Below are positions 6,554 through 14,091 of a stretch of DNA of 22,386 nt, in pieces. Every line of letters starts with the position of its first letter. The first letter of the stretch is position 1. The DNA is taken from the NCBI GenBank assembly GCA_001701225.1, contig DAAQ01000031.1, forward strand, positions 12,949 to 35,334, in the 5' to 3' direction. The position numbers were made by a program, and so were the translations under genes. This stretch comes from Bacteroidales bacterium H5 (GTDB lineage Bacteria > Bacteroidota > Bacteroidia > Bacteroidales > Muribaculaceae). The notes beneath the pieces were generated by a model. That model saw only the letters and a program-made list of their open reading frames with translations. It had not been told where the DNA came from and searched no databases.

Positions 6554-6598
6554 AGGACCGGGGGCCACTGTCCGGCGACGGACAACGCCCCCGGTCCT
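6554..6598 (+). terminator. Two-tier GC-rich hairpin between apt and uvrC
   Basis: Outer stem 6554-6565 (ending GGACCGGGGGC) pairs with 6587-6598 (starting GCCCCCGGTCC), 12 bp. Inside, TGTCCG (6569-6574) pairs with CGGACA (6579-6584) around a GCGA loop, which fits the GNRA tetraloop class. Only a weak T-rich stretch (TCATTTCAT) follows, so it may be an inefficient terminator or an RNA stabiliser. uvrC begins 18 bases after it. Confidence 0.65.
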
Positions 6599-6615
6599 CA
6601 TTTCATAAAACCAAT

Positions 6616-8439
6616 ATGCCCAAACACCGCAAGTCTGCAGCCCTCGAGGAGAAAATCTCAATCCTCCCTGACACCCCCGGAGTCTATACATATTACGACT
6701 CGGAGGGCACCGTCATCTATGTCGGCAAAGCCAAGAACCTGAAACGCCGTGTGAGCTCTTATTTCAACAGAACGCACGACTCGCTGCGCACCAACCTCCT
6801 GGTGCGCGCCATAGCCGACATGACATATATAGTCGTGCCTACCGAACAGGACGCGCTCAACCTCGAGGCCTCGATGATCAAGGAGCATCAGCCGCGATAT
6901 AACGTACTGCTCAAGGACGACAAGTCATACCCGTGGATTGTGGTTACGAACGAGCATTATCCCCGCGTGTTCATGACACGCGAGCGCATCAAGGACGGCT
7001 CGAAATATTACGGGCCATATACCGACGCCGGGTCGGCCCGCGCGACCCTCGACCTGATACGCGAGCTCTATCCCATACGCTCGTGCCGCCATGCCATCAC
7101 AACCGATTTCATCAAGGGAGGCAAGGGGAGGCTCTGCCTCGACTATCACCTCAAGCGGTGCAAGGGGCCCTGCCGCGGACTGGTGAGCGCGGAGGAGTAT
7201 GGCACAGACATCGAGAGGGTGAGGGCGATACTGCGCGGCGACACATCCGAGCTGCTGCAGCATCTCAGGAGCGAGATGGAACATCTGGCAGCCGAGCTGC
7301 GCTTTGAGGAAGCCCAGGAACTGAAGATACAGTATGACCTCATATCGCGCTACCGTTCCAAGAGCGTCATCGTATCGCAGACCGTCGAGGATGTCGACGT
7401 ATTCGGCATCTATGAGGACGAGGGGGATGTCTATGTCAACTATATGCACGTGCGACGCGGGGCGGTGGTGAAGAGCGTCACGCTCGAATACCGCAAGCGG
7501 CTCGACGAGACACGCGCCGAGATGCTGGGCTATGCCATGAACGAGGTAGCGGGACAGTTCGGGGTCGTGTACGACGAGGTGATAGTGGCCGAGGCGCCCG
7601 ACGTCGAGATGGAGGGTGTCAGGTTCACAATCCCGCAACGTGGCGACAAGGCCAAGCTGCTCGATGTCTCCGTGCGCAACGCGCGCCAGCATCACATAGA
7701 CAAGATAAAGACCGCCGAGAAGCGCGACCCGTCGGTGAGGACCGACCGCGTGCTCGAGCGCATCAAGTCGGATTTCCACCTCACCGAGCTGCCGCGCCAC
7801 ATCGAGTGCTTCGACAACTCGAATATCCAGGGCACAAATCCCGTGGCGTCGTGCGTGGTGTTCCGCGACGCCAGGCCGTCAAAGAAGGACTATCGCCATT
7901 TCAACATCCGAACCGTCGAGGGGCCCGACGATTTCGCCTCGATGAAGGAGGTGCTGACACGCCGCTACACCCGTCTGGTCAACGAGGGGAAGGGGTTGCC
8001 GCAACTCATCGTGGTCGACGGCGGCAAGGGGCAGCTCTCGGCGGCCGTCGAGGCTCTTGACGACATGGGCCTGAGAGGCACAATAGCGGTCGTGGGCATA
8101 GCCAAGCGGCTCGAGGAGATATATTTCCCCGGCGACTCGATTCCGCTCTATATCGACAAAAATTCAGAGACCCTGAGGGTGGTGCAGCAACTGCGCGACG
8201 AGGCACACAGATTCGGCATAACCCACCACCGCAACCGCCGCTCAAAGGGGCAGACGGTCTCGGCCCTCGACGGCATAAAGGGGATTGGAGAGAAGACACG
8301 CACCGCACTGCTCACGCAGTTCAAGAGCATCAAGCGTCTGCGCGAGGCAGACCTCGACACCATAGCCGACCTCATCGGCCCGGCAAAGGCATCTATTGTC
8401 TATGTGGCATTGCATGGAGAGGGGGAGGAGATGGAATAG
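6616..8439 (+). CDS. uvrC: UvrABC system protein C (excinuclease)
   Basis: A 607-residue, full-length UvrC, which cuts DNA on both sides of a lesion during nucleotide excision repair after UvrA/UvrB loading. Domains: N-terminal GIY-YIG nuclease (PGVYTYYD, then VIYVGKAKNLKRRVSSYF, residues 21-50) for the 3' incision; a UVR motif around 207-237 for UvrB binding; the C-terminal RNase H-like nuclease with ECFDNSNIQGTNPVASCVVF and VVDGGKGQLSAA for the 5' incision; and a tandem helix-hairpin-helix end (LDGIKGIGEKTRTALL, about residues 555-600). No defect seen. It lies 18 bases after a strong hairpin and ends convergently with dnaX. Its TAG stop is also the first three bases of a 9-bp repeat array. 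Confidence 0.97.
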   Translation: MPKHRKSAALEEKISILPDTPGVYTYYDSEGTVIYVGKAKNLKRRVSSYFNRTHDSLRTNLLVRAIADMTYIVVPTEQDALNLEASMIKEHQPRYNVLLKDDKSYPWIVVTNEHYPRVFMTRERIKDGSKYYGPYTDAGSARATLDLIRELYPIRSCRHAITTDFIKGGKGRLCLDYHLKRCKGPCRGLVSAEEYGTDIERVRAILRGDTSELLQHLRSEMEHLAAELRFEEAQELKIQYDLISRYRSKSVIVSQTVEDVDVFGIYEDEGDVYVNYMHVRRGAVVKSVTLEYRKRLDETRAEMLGYAMNEVAGQFGVVYDEVIVAEAPDVEMEGVRFTIPQRGDKAKLLDVSVRNARQHHIDKIKTAEKRDPSVRTDRVLERIKSDFHLTELPRHIECFDNSNIQGTNPVASCVVFRDARPSKKDYRHFNIRTVEGPDDFASMKEVLTRRYTRLVNEGKGLPQLIVVDGGKGQLSAAVEALDDMGLRGTIAVVGIAKRLEEIYFPGDSIPLYIDKNSETLRVVQQLRDEAHRFGITHHRNRRSKGQTVSALDGIKGIGEKTRTALLTQFKSIKRLREADLDTIADLIGPAKASIVYVALHGEGEEME

Positions 8440-8472
8440 TTGAACTAGACCAACTATAAAAACTATAATAAC
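8437..8472. repeat. 9-bp tandem repeat, copy 2 (uvrC-dnaX convergent gap)
   Basis: Four units with the pattern TA-N4-AAC: TAGTTGAAC (8437-8445), TAGACCAAC (8446-8454), TATAAAAAC (8455-8463), TATAATAAC (8464-8472). ATAGTTG (8436-8442) and CAACTAT (8451-8457) form a 7-bp stem with an 8-nt loop. The array includes the uvrC stop codon and fills most of the short gap before the dnaX stop, so it may separate the convergent transcripts, but no good T-run follows on either strand. Confidence 0.7.
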
Positions 8473-8486
8473 CAGACCATCGGCCT

Positions 8487-10280
8487 TTATCCGATTGTCA
8501 GCCCGAAATCATTGATAAGCTCACCCAATATGGGAGTGTTCTCCACCATGTGGTTGAGTACCTGACGCTCGTTCCATGTATGGGGGGAGGCCTCCCCCTG
8601 GTTTATCTCTATCGACAGCGTGAAGAGGTCGTTGCGCAGCCTGTCGCGCAGATGTGCCAGCAGCGACGGCAGCATAGACTCCATCTCCTCGCGCTGCTTC
8701 TCGTTCTCGATCATCATCTTGTATGCCGCACCCTCGACCTGCGTGGGGAACGAGGCGCGCATGGTGTTGACGAGGATATGACGTGCGGGATTCGCACTCA
8801 TGAACTCCTGCCACGCGGCGTTAAGCTGCTCGCGCGTGAAGGCGTCGGTGCGCTGCGCCGGAGCCGCGGCCACCGTCTGCGCGGGAGCCTGTCCCGGCTG
8901 CTGAGGGGCCCCGTTCGAGTGGAGCGAGAATGTCTGTGCCCCGACACGCTTCACCGTCTTGGCGGCAGGCCTGACACCTGCGGGCGCAGGGGGAGGAGGA
9001 GGCACCGACACAGGAGCTGCGGGAACCGTATGCGTCGCCGTAGCGGGCTGCACAGGCTGCGGAGCCTGCACGGGAGGCTGCTGCATCTGCGGCTGAGCCT
9101 GGGGCTGTGCCTGTGCTTGCGGGCGGGGCTGTTGGGCGGCAGAGATTTTCTGTAACTGCCCCCCGTCACTGCCGCGGCTGTCATCCTGCGAGGGGCTTTG
9201 CAATTGGCATATCTTGGCGAGCGTAAGCTCAACGAGAAACTGCTTGTTCGAGGCAACGCGCCAGTTGATGTCGGCCTCGTTGCAGAGGTTCATGGCGCGA
9301 TATATGAACTGCGGCGAGCACTTGGCCGCACGCTGCGCCATCGACTGGCGCACCTCGTCGTCCGCCTCGATGAGCACGATTGTCGTGGGGCTCAGCGCCA
9401 CCATCAGGTCGCGCAGATAGTCGGCAAGCCCCGTCAGGAAGAAATGCGAGTCGAATCCACGGTCGCGTATCTCCTTGTAGATAATCCATGTCTCCAGGGT
9501 CTTCCCCGCAAGGAAACAGTCGAGCAGACGGTTGTAATAGTTATGGTCGAGAACGTTGAGGTTGTCTATGGCCGACTGATAGGTGATGTTGCCTCTCGAC
9601 GATGCCGCCACCTGGTCGAATATCGACAGGGCGTCGCGCATCGCGCCGTCGGCCTTGCGGGCTATGACATTGAGTGCCGCCGGCTCGGCGGTGATTTCCT
9701 CCTGAGACGCGACATAGCCCAGATGCTCAACCATGTCAGAGACGGTGATGCGGTTGAAGTCGTATATCTGGCAGCGCGACAGGATGGTGGGGATAATCTT
9801 GTGTTTCTCGGTCGTCGCAAGAATGAATATCACATAGCTCGGGGGCTCCTCGAGGGTCTTGAGGAAGGCATTGAAAGCTGCCGCCGAGAGCATGTGCACC
9901 TCATCGACGATGAACACCCTGTAGCGTCCTGTCGAGGGGGGCGTCTGCACCTGGTCGACAAGCTGGCGGATGTCGTCGACACCGTTGTTCGACGCGGCGT
10001 CCAGCTCGATTATGTTCATCGAGTTCCCGTCGTTGAAGGCGCGGCACGAGTCGCACTCATTGCAAGCCTCGCCGTCGGGTGTCGGGTTCTGGCAGTTGAT
10101 GGTCTTGGCGAAGATGCGGGCACACGACGTCTTGCCCACGCCGCGCGATCCGCAGAACAGGTAGCTGTGGGCCAGACGCCCCGTGGCGATGGCATTCTTG
10201 AGCGTCGAGGTCAGGGCGCGCTGCCCCACCACGCTCGCGAATGTCGAGGGGCGGTATTTTCTTGCAGAGACGATATACAT
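8487..10280 (-). CDS. dnaX: DNA polymerase III subunit tau/gamma
   Basis: A 597-residue DnaX, the ATPase of the clamp loader that loads the beta clamp and bridges replisome parts. Seen: Walker A GSRGVGKT (residues 44-51), zinc-binding cysteines Cys63, Cys73, Cys76, Cys79, Walker B VDEVHML (125-131), sensor ILATTEKHKIIPTILSRC ending at Cys170, then the helical collar. A Pro/Gln/Ala-rich low-complexity linker (roughly 385-445) leads to a C-terminal region. I choose ATG 10280 over the in-frame ATG at 10316 because MYIVSARKYRPSTF is the family start and the -7 box sits between the two ATGs. Divergent from purC; no partner gene downstream. Confidence 0.95.
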   Translation of the reverse strand: MYIVSARKYRPSTFASVVGQRALTSTLKNAIATGRLAHSYLFCGSRGVGKTSCARIFAKTINCQNPTPDGEACNECDSCRAFNDGNSMNIIELDAASNNGVDDIRQLVDQVQTPPSTGRYRVFIVDEVHMLSAAAFNAFLKTLEEPPSYVIFILATTEKHKIIPTILSRCQIYDFNRITVSDMVEHLGYVASQEEITAEPAALNVIARKADGAMRDALSIFDQVAASSRGNITYQSAIDNLNVLDHNYYNRLLDCFLAGKTLETWIIYKEIRDRGFDSHFFLTGLADYLRDLMVALSPTTIVLIEADDEVRQSMAQRAAKCSPQFIYRAMNLCNEADINWRVASNKQFLVELTLAKICQLQSPSQDDSRGSDGGQLQKISAAQQPRPQAQAQPQAQPQMQQPPVQAPQPVQPATATHTVPAAPVSVPPPPPAPAGVRPAAKTVKRVGAQTFSLHSNGAPQQPGQAPAQTVAAAPAQRTDAFTREQLNAAWQEFMSANPARHILVNTMRASFPTQVEGAAYKMMIENEKQREEMESMLPSLLAHLRDRLRNDLFTLSIEINQGEASPHTWNERQVLNHMVENTPILGELINDFGLTIG

Positions 10281-10284
10281 ATCT

Positions 10285-10317
10285 GCAAAAATAATTAAAA
10301 TTCCCCACATTCTCAAA
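10285..10317 (-). promoter_or_regulatory. Bacteroidetes-type promoter of dnaX
   Basis: On the minus strand: TTTG (10317-10314), 20 nt, then TATTTTTG (10293-10286) and C. The last G is 6 nt from the dnaX ATG at 10280, so a leaderless or nearly leaderless mRNA is predicted. It lies back to back with the purC promoter. Confidence 0.72.
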
Positions 10318-10321
10318 AAGT

Positions 10322-10354
10322 TTTCGTTAATTCGGGATAATTGACTAATTTTGC
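10322..10354 (+). promoter_or_regulatory. Bacteroidetes-type promoter of purC
   Basis: An imperfect -33 element (TTTCG region, 10321-10325), 20 nt, then TAATTTTG (10346-10353) and C. The purC ATG at 10385 is 32 nt after the last G, leaving a leader of about 27 nt without an evident Shine-Dalgarno sequence. No purine-riboswitch-like structure fits in so short a leader. Confidence 0.68.
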
Positions 10355-10384
10355 GTTATCGAAACCCTCTGAATACTCACAGAT

Positions 10385-11338
10385 ATGTCAACAACACTGG
10401 TAAACACCGATTTCAAATTCCCCGGTCAGACCTCGGTCTATCACGGCAAGGTACGCGACGTCTACACCATCGGCGACGACCTTCTGGTCATGGTGGCCAC
10501 CGACCGCATATCGGCCTTCGACGTCATCCTGCCCAAAGGAATCCCCTATAAGGGACAGGCACTCAATCAGATAGCATCGACCATGCTCGACGCCACCGCC
10601 GACATCGTGCCCAACTGGAAGATTGCCGTTCCCGACCCCATGGTGACAGTGGGACGCCGTTGCGAGGGCCTGCGTCTCGAGATGATCATCCGCGGCTACC
10701 TGGCCGGAAGCGCATGGCGCGCCTACAAGAACGGCGTACGCGAGATCTGCGGCGTCAAGCTCCCCGAGGGAATGGTCGAGAACCAGCGTTTCCCCGAGCC
10801 CATCATCACCCCCACCACCAAGGCCGAGGCCGGACACGACGAGGACATCTCGCGCGAGGAGGCCATAGCCCAGGGCATCGTCACCGCCGAACAGTTCGAC
10901 ACGATGGCCGCATATACCCGCGCCCTCTTCAAGAGAGGCTCGGAGATGGCCGCCGACAAGGGCCTCATCCTCGTCGACACCAAATACGAGTTCGGCCTCC
11001 ACGAAGGCAAGGTGATGCTCATCGACGAGATACACACCCCCGACTCGTCGCGCTATTTCTATGCCGACGGATATGAGGAGCGTCTTGCCAAGGGCGAGCC
11101 CCAGCGCCAGCTCTCCAAGGAGTTCGTGCGCGAATGGCTCATGGCCCACGGATTCATGGGCAAGGAGGGGCAGCAGGTGCCCGAGATGACCGACGCATTC
11201 TGCGAGGAGGTATCCGAACGTTATATCGAGCTCTACGAGCATATCACAGGCAAGAAATTCGTCAAGGCCCCCGAGGAGCATCTGGCCGACCGCATCGCTA
11301 AGAATGTACTCGACTGCCTCACCAACCTCAACCTCTGA
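10385..11338 (+). CDS. purC: SAICAR synthase (phosphoribosylaminoimidazole-succinocarboxamide synthase)
   Basis: A 317-residue PurC of the long type, joining CAIR and aspartate with ATP to form SAICAR in de novo purine synthesis. Seen: N-terminal YHGKVRDVYTIGDDLLVMVATDRISAFDVILP (residues 19-50), the substrate-binding CEGLRLEMIIRGYLAGSAWRAY segment, PIITPTTKAEAGHDEDIS, and VDTKYEFG followed by LIDEIHTPDSSRY. No missing blocks. It has its own promoter and starts a run of closely spaced genes (purC, menG, DUF3467, cysS). purC next to menG/ubiE is, from memory, a recurring arrangement in Bacteroidales. Confidence 0.96.
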   Translation: MSTTLVNTDFKFPGQTSVYHGKVRDVYTIGDDLLVMVATDRISAFDVILPKGIPYKGQALNQIASTMLDATADIVPNWKIAVPDPMVTVGRRCEGLRLEMIIRGYLAGSAWRAYKNGVREICGVKLPEGMVENQRFPEPIITPTTKAEAGHDEDISREEAIAQGIVTAEQFDTMAAYTRALFKRGSEMAADKGLILVDTKYEFGLHEGKVMLIDEIHTPDSSRYFYADGYEERLAKGEPQRQLSKEFVREWLMAHGFMGKEGQQVPEMTDAFCEEVSERYIELYEHITGKKFVKAPEEHLADRIAKNVLDCLTNLNL

Positions 11339-11368
11339 CAAGACCCCGCACCCCGGACGACACGCAGC

Positions 11369-12109
11369 ATGAAAGTCGAGGAAATCACCCCATACGGAGG
11401 CGACGACAAGACCGGCCAGGTCAGGGAGATGTTTGACAGCATCGCCCCGGCCTACGATTTCATGAACCGTGCCATGACCATGGGGCTCGACCACAGCTGG
11501 CGCCGCAAGGCTGTCGGGCTGCTCGGACCCGCGTCACGCTACCCGAGGGTGCTCGACGTGGCCACCGGCACCGCCGACATCGCCCTCAAGCTCGCCGCAA
11601 CACATGCCACCCCCGAGATTGTCGGCGTAGACCTCTCCGACGAGATGCTGCGCATAGGGCGCTCAAAGGTCGGCGCCGCACGGCTCCCCGAGGGCACCCG
11701 CATCACCCTCGAGCAGGGCGACTGCCTCGACCTCAAGTTTGCCGACGCGACATTCGACGGCGTGATATGCGCCTATGGCGTGCGCAACTTCTCGTCCATC
11801 GAGACAGGACTGCGCTCCATGTGGCGTGTGCTCCGCCCCGGAGGGCGCGTGGTGATACTCGAGCTCTCCACCCCCGGGTCACCCCTTGTCAGGCCCTTCT
11901 ACAACCTCTACACCCGCCATGTCATCCCCGCCGTGGGGAGGCTGGTGTCAAAGGATGTCAGGGCATACAGCTACCTGCCCGAGTCAATCGCCGCCGTCCC
12001 CCAGGGACACGCGATGGCCTCGCTGATGGAGCTGGCCGGATTCTCCTCTCCACGGGTCATCAGCCTGTGTCTCGGAGTCTGCTCCATCTATACCGCCGAA
12101 AAGGCATAA
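11369..12109 (+). CDS. menG: Demethylmenaquinone methyltransferase (MenG/UbiE family)
   Basis: A 246-residue class I SAM methyltransferase of the UbiE/MenG family, which adds the last methyl group to menaquinone. Seen: GQVREMFDSIAPAYDFMNRAMTMGLDHSWRR (residues 16-46), SAM motif I VLDVATGTAD (61-70), the acidic ribose-binding residue in VGVDLS (Asp88), GDCLDLKFADATFDGVICAYGVRNF, and the late LRPGGRVVILELSTP plus SYLPESIAAVPQG signature. The symbol menG is preferred to ubiE because Bacteroidota use menaquinone rather than ubiquinone; this is inferred from lineage. It starts 30 bases after purC with no promoter in between, so cotranscription is likely. Confidence 0.93.
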   Translation: MKVEEITPYGGDDKTGQVREMFDSIAPAYDFMNRAMTMGLDHSWRRKAVGLLGPASRYPRVLDVATGTADIALKLAATHATPEIVGVDLSDEMLRIGRSKVGAARLPEGTRITLEQGDCLDLKFADATFDGVICAYGVRNFSSIETGLRSMWRVLRPGGRVVILELSTPGSPLVRPFYNLYTRHVIPAVGRLVSKDVRAYSYLPESIAAVPQGHAMASLMELAGFSSPRVISLCLGVCSIYTAEKA

Positions 12110-12151
12110 ACAAACACAATTCACTAACCCACAAACACACCGAAAAGAAAA

Positions 12152-12484
12152 ATGGCAAATCCACAGCAACCCCAGAACGAAATCAAGATAGAGCTCTCGC
12201 CCGAGGTAGCAAAGGGCATCTACTCTAACCTTGCCGTCATCACCCACGGCCCCAACGAGTTCTTCGTCGATTTCATCACCATGGCCCCCAACATGCCCCA
12301 GGCCAAGGTGCAGAGCCGCATCATCATGAGCCCCGAGAACGCCAAGAACCTCCTGGGCGCCCTCATGGAGAACGTCAAGAAGTACGAAGCGACCTTCGGC
12401 GAGATCCGACCCAAGCGTCCCGTAGGCAATCCCGGCGGCAACGGCGAGATACCCAACCCCTTCATCAACAGCGGCAAAGCCTGA
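12152..12484 (+). CDS. DUF3467 family small protein
   Basis: A 110-residue protein recognised as DUF3467, of unknown function. The centre reads IELSPEVAKGIYSNLAVITHGPNEFFVDF, then ITMAPNMPQAKVQSRIIMSPENAKNLLGALMENVKKYE (residues 43-80), followed by a flexible Gly/Pro/Asn-rich tail. The fold has been thought to resemble small beta-rich proteins, but no activity can be read from the sequence. No signal peptide or membrane segment. It begins 42 bases after menG, behind an A-rich AAAAGAAAA tract that probably serves as the ribosome-loading region, and ends 9 bases before cysS, so it belongs to this operon. Confidence 0.85.
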   Translation: MANPQQPQNEIKIELSPEVAKGIYSNLAVITHGPNEFFVDFITMAPNMPQAKVQSRIIMSPENAKNLLGALMENVKKYEATFGEIRPKRPVGNPGGNGEIPNPFINSGKA

Positions 12485-12493
12485 CAGACGACA

Positions 12494-13987
12494 ATGGCTG
12501 ACATCCGACCCAACAACCTGACCATCTACAACACCCTGTCGCGCACCAAACAGCCTTTCCGGCCCATCAACGAGGGACGCGTGGGGATGTATGTGTGCGG
12601 CCCGACAGTCTATGGCGACGGCCATCTGGGGCACGCACGTCCGGCCATCACGTTCGACATCCTGTTCCGCTATCTGCAGCACCTCGGATACAAGGTGCGC
12701 TATGTCCGCAACATCACCGACGTCGGCCATCTCGAGCACGACGCCGACGAGGGCGAAGACAAGATAGCCAAGAAGGCGCGCCTCGATCAGCTCGAGCCGA
12801 TGGAGGTGGTGCAGCACTACCTGACACGCTATCACAAGGCCATGGAGGCCCTTGGCGTGCTGCCTCCGTCGATCGAGCCCCATGCCTCGGGCCACATCAT
12901 AGAGCAGATCGAGTATATCAAGAAGATACTCGACAGCGGCTATGCCTATATCTCGGAGGGCTCGGTCTATTTCGACGTGCCCAAGTACAACCGCGACCAT
13001 CGGTACGGCAAGCTCTCTGGACGCAACATAGACGAGCTCTATGCCACCACACGAGCCCTCGACGGACAGAGCGAGAAGCACAATCCCGCCGATTTCGCCC
13101 TGTGGAAAAAGGCCTCGCCCGAGCATATCATGCACTGGCCGTCACCCTGGAGCGAAGGTTTCCCGGGCTGGCACCTCGAGTGCTCAACCATGGGCGAGAA
13201 ATATCTCGGCGAGACATTCGACATCCACGGAGGCGGCATGGACCTGATGTTCCCGCACCACGAGTGCGAGATTGCGCAGTCAATGGCCCATAACGGCCAC
13301 GAGACCGTGCGATACTGGATGCACAACAACATGATCACCATCAACGGCAAGAAGATGGGCAAGAGCCTGGGCAACTTCATCACGCTCGACGAGTTCTTCA
13401 ACGGGACTCATCCGCTGCTCACACAGCCCTACTCGCCGATGACGATCAGGTTCTTCATCCTCCAGGCCCACTACCGCGGCACGGTCGATTTCTCGAACGA
13501 GGCTCTGCAGGCCTCGGAGAAGGCACTGCAGCGCATGACCGAGGGATACCGCCGCCTGCGCGAGCTCACCCCCTCGTCGACCTCGACAATCGACGTCAGC
13601 GGCATCCGCGAGAAATGCTACGAGGCAATGGACGACGACCTCAACACCCCCGTGCTCATCGCCAATCTCTTTGACGCCCTGCGCCTGGTCAACCAGGTCA
13701 AGGACGGCAAGGCCACGGCGACACAGGCCGACATCGACGAGCTGCGTTCGATATTCGACACGTTCCTTGTCGACATCCTCGGCATCCGCACCGAGCAGGG
13801 TGGCGCGTCGGCCGACGGCGGAGCCTCGCTCAAGCCCTTTGAAGGAGCCGTCGACCTGCTGCTCGAGATGCGCGGCAAGGCCAAGGCTGCCAAAGACTGG
13901 GCGACATCAGACATGATACGCGACCGTCTGGCCGAGCTCGGATTCACCGTCAAGGACACCCGCGACGGCGCCGAGTGGACACTCTGA
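12494..13987 (+). CDS. cysS: Cysteinyl-tRNA synthetase
   Basis: A 497-residue class I aminoacyl-tRNA synthetase charging tRNA-Cys. Seen: CGPTVYGDGHLGHARPAITFD with the HIGH-type HLGH at residues 44-47; the zinc ligands Cys35, Cys230 (in WHLECSTM), His255 and Glu259 (in MFPHHECEI), which give cysteine selectivity; the KMSKS-type KMGKS at 287-291 followed by LGN; and the helical DALR/anticodon-binding region at the C-terminus. All expected catalytic and metal residues are present. It starts 9 bases after the DUF3467 gene. A 9-bp repeat array capable of a long hairpin begins 18 bases after its stop and probably marks the end of the unit. Confidence 0.97.
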   Translation: MADIRPNNLTIYNTLSRTKQPFRPINEGRVGMYVCGPTVYGDGHLGHARPAITFDILFRYLQHLGYKVRYVRNITDVGHLEHDADEGEDKIAKKARLDQLEPMEVVQHYLTRYHKAMEALGVLPPSIEPHASGHIIEQIEYIKKILDSGYAYISEGSVYFDVPKYNRDHRYGKLSGRNIDELYATTRALDGQSEKHNPADFALWKKASPEHIMHWPSPWSEGFPGWHLECSTMGEKYLGETFDIHGGGMDLMFPHHECEIAQSMAHNGHETVRYWMHNNMITINGKKMGKSLGNFITLDEFFNGTHPLLTQPYSPMTIRFFILQAHYRGTVDFSNEALQASEKALQRMTEGYRRLRELTPSSTSTIDVSGIREKCYEAMDDDLNTPVLIANLFDALRLVNQVKDGKATATQADIDELRSIFDTFLVDILGIRTEQGGASADGGASLKPFEGAVDLLLEMRGKAKAAKDWATSDMIRDRLAELGFTVKDTRDGAEWTL

Positions 13988-14005
13988 GAACAACAAAGAC
14001 AATCA

Positions 14006-14059
14006 CAGTTGGTCTAGTTGAACTAGTTGAACTAGTTAAACTAGACCAACTATATATAC
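14006..14059. repeat. 9-bp tandem repeat, copy 3, with long dyad
   Basis: Six 9-bp units start at 14006, 14015, 14024, 14033, 14042 and 14051; the second and third are TAGTTGAAC, the fourth TAGTTAAAC, the fifth TAGACCAAC. The array is also a dyad: AGTTGGTCTAGTT (14007-14019) is the exact reverse complement of 14039-14051, and the inner AACTAGTT copies (14021-14028, 14030-14037) continue the pairing, giving about 20 bp with one mismatch. It lies between cysS and the mechanosensitive channel. No T-run follows, so it is not a textbook terminator. Confidence 0.8.
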
Positions 14060-14091
14060 AGACACAATATACAGACACACTAATCCGCACT

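Noticed and set aside
8473..10280. Programmed frameshift site in dnaX producing a short gamma form
   Set aside because: Reading the gene I did not see a clear A-rich slippery heptamer followed by a stem-loop, so I make no claim for two products.
10388..11494. A 368-codon antisense frame across purC and the start of menG
   Set aside because: Long antisense frames are common in GC-rich genes; it has no family resemblance and both sense genes are intact.
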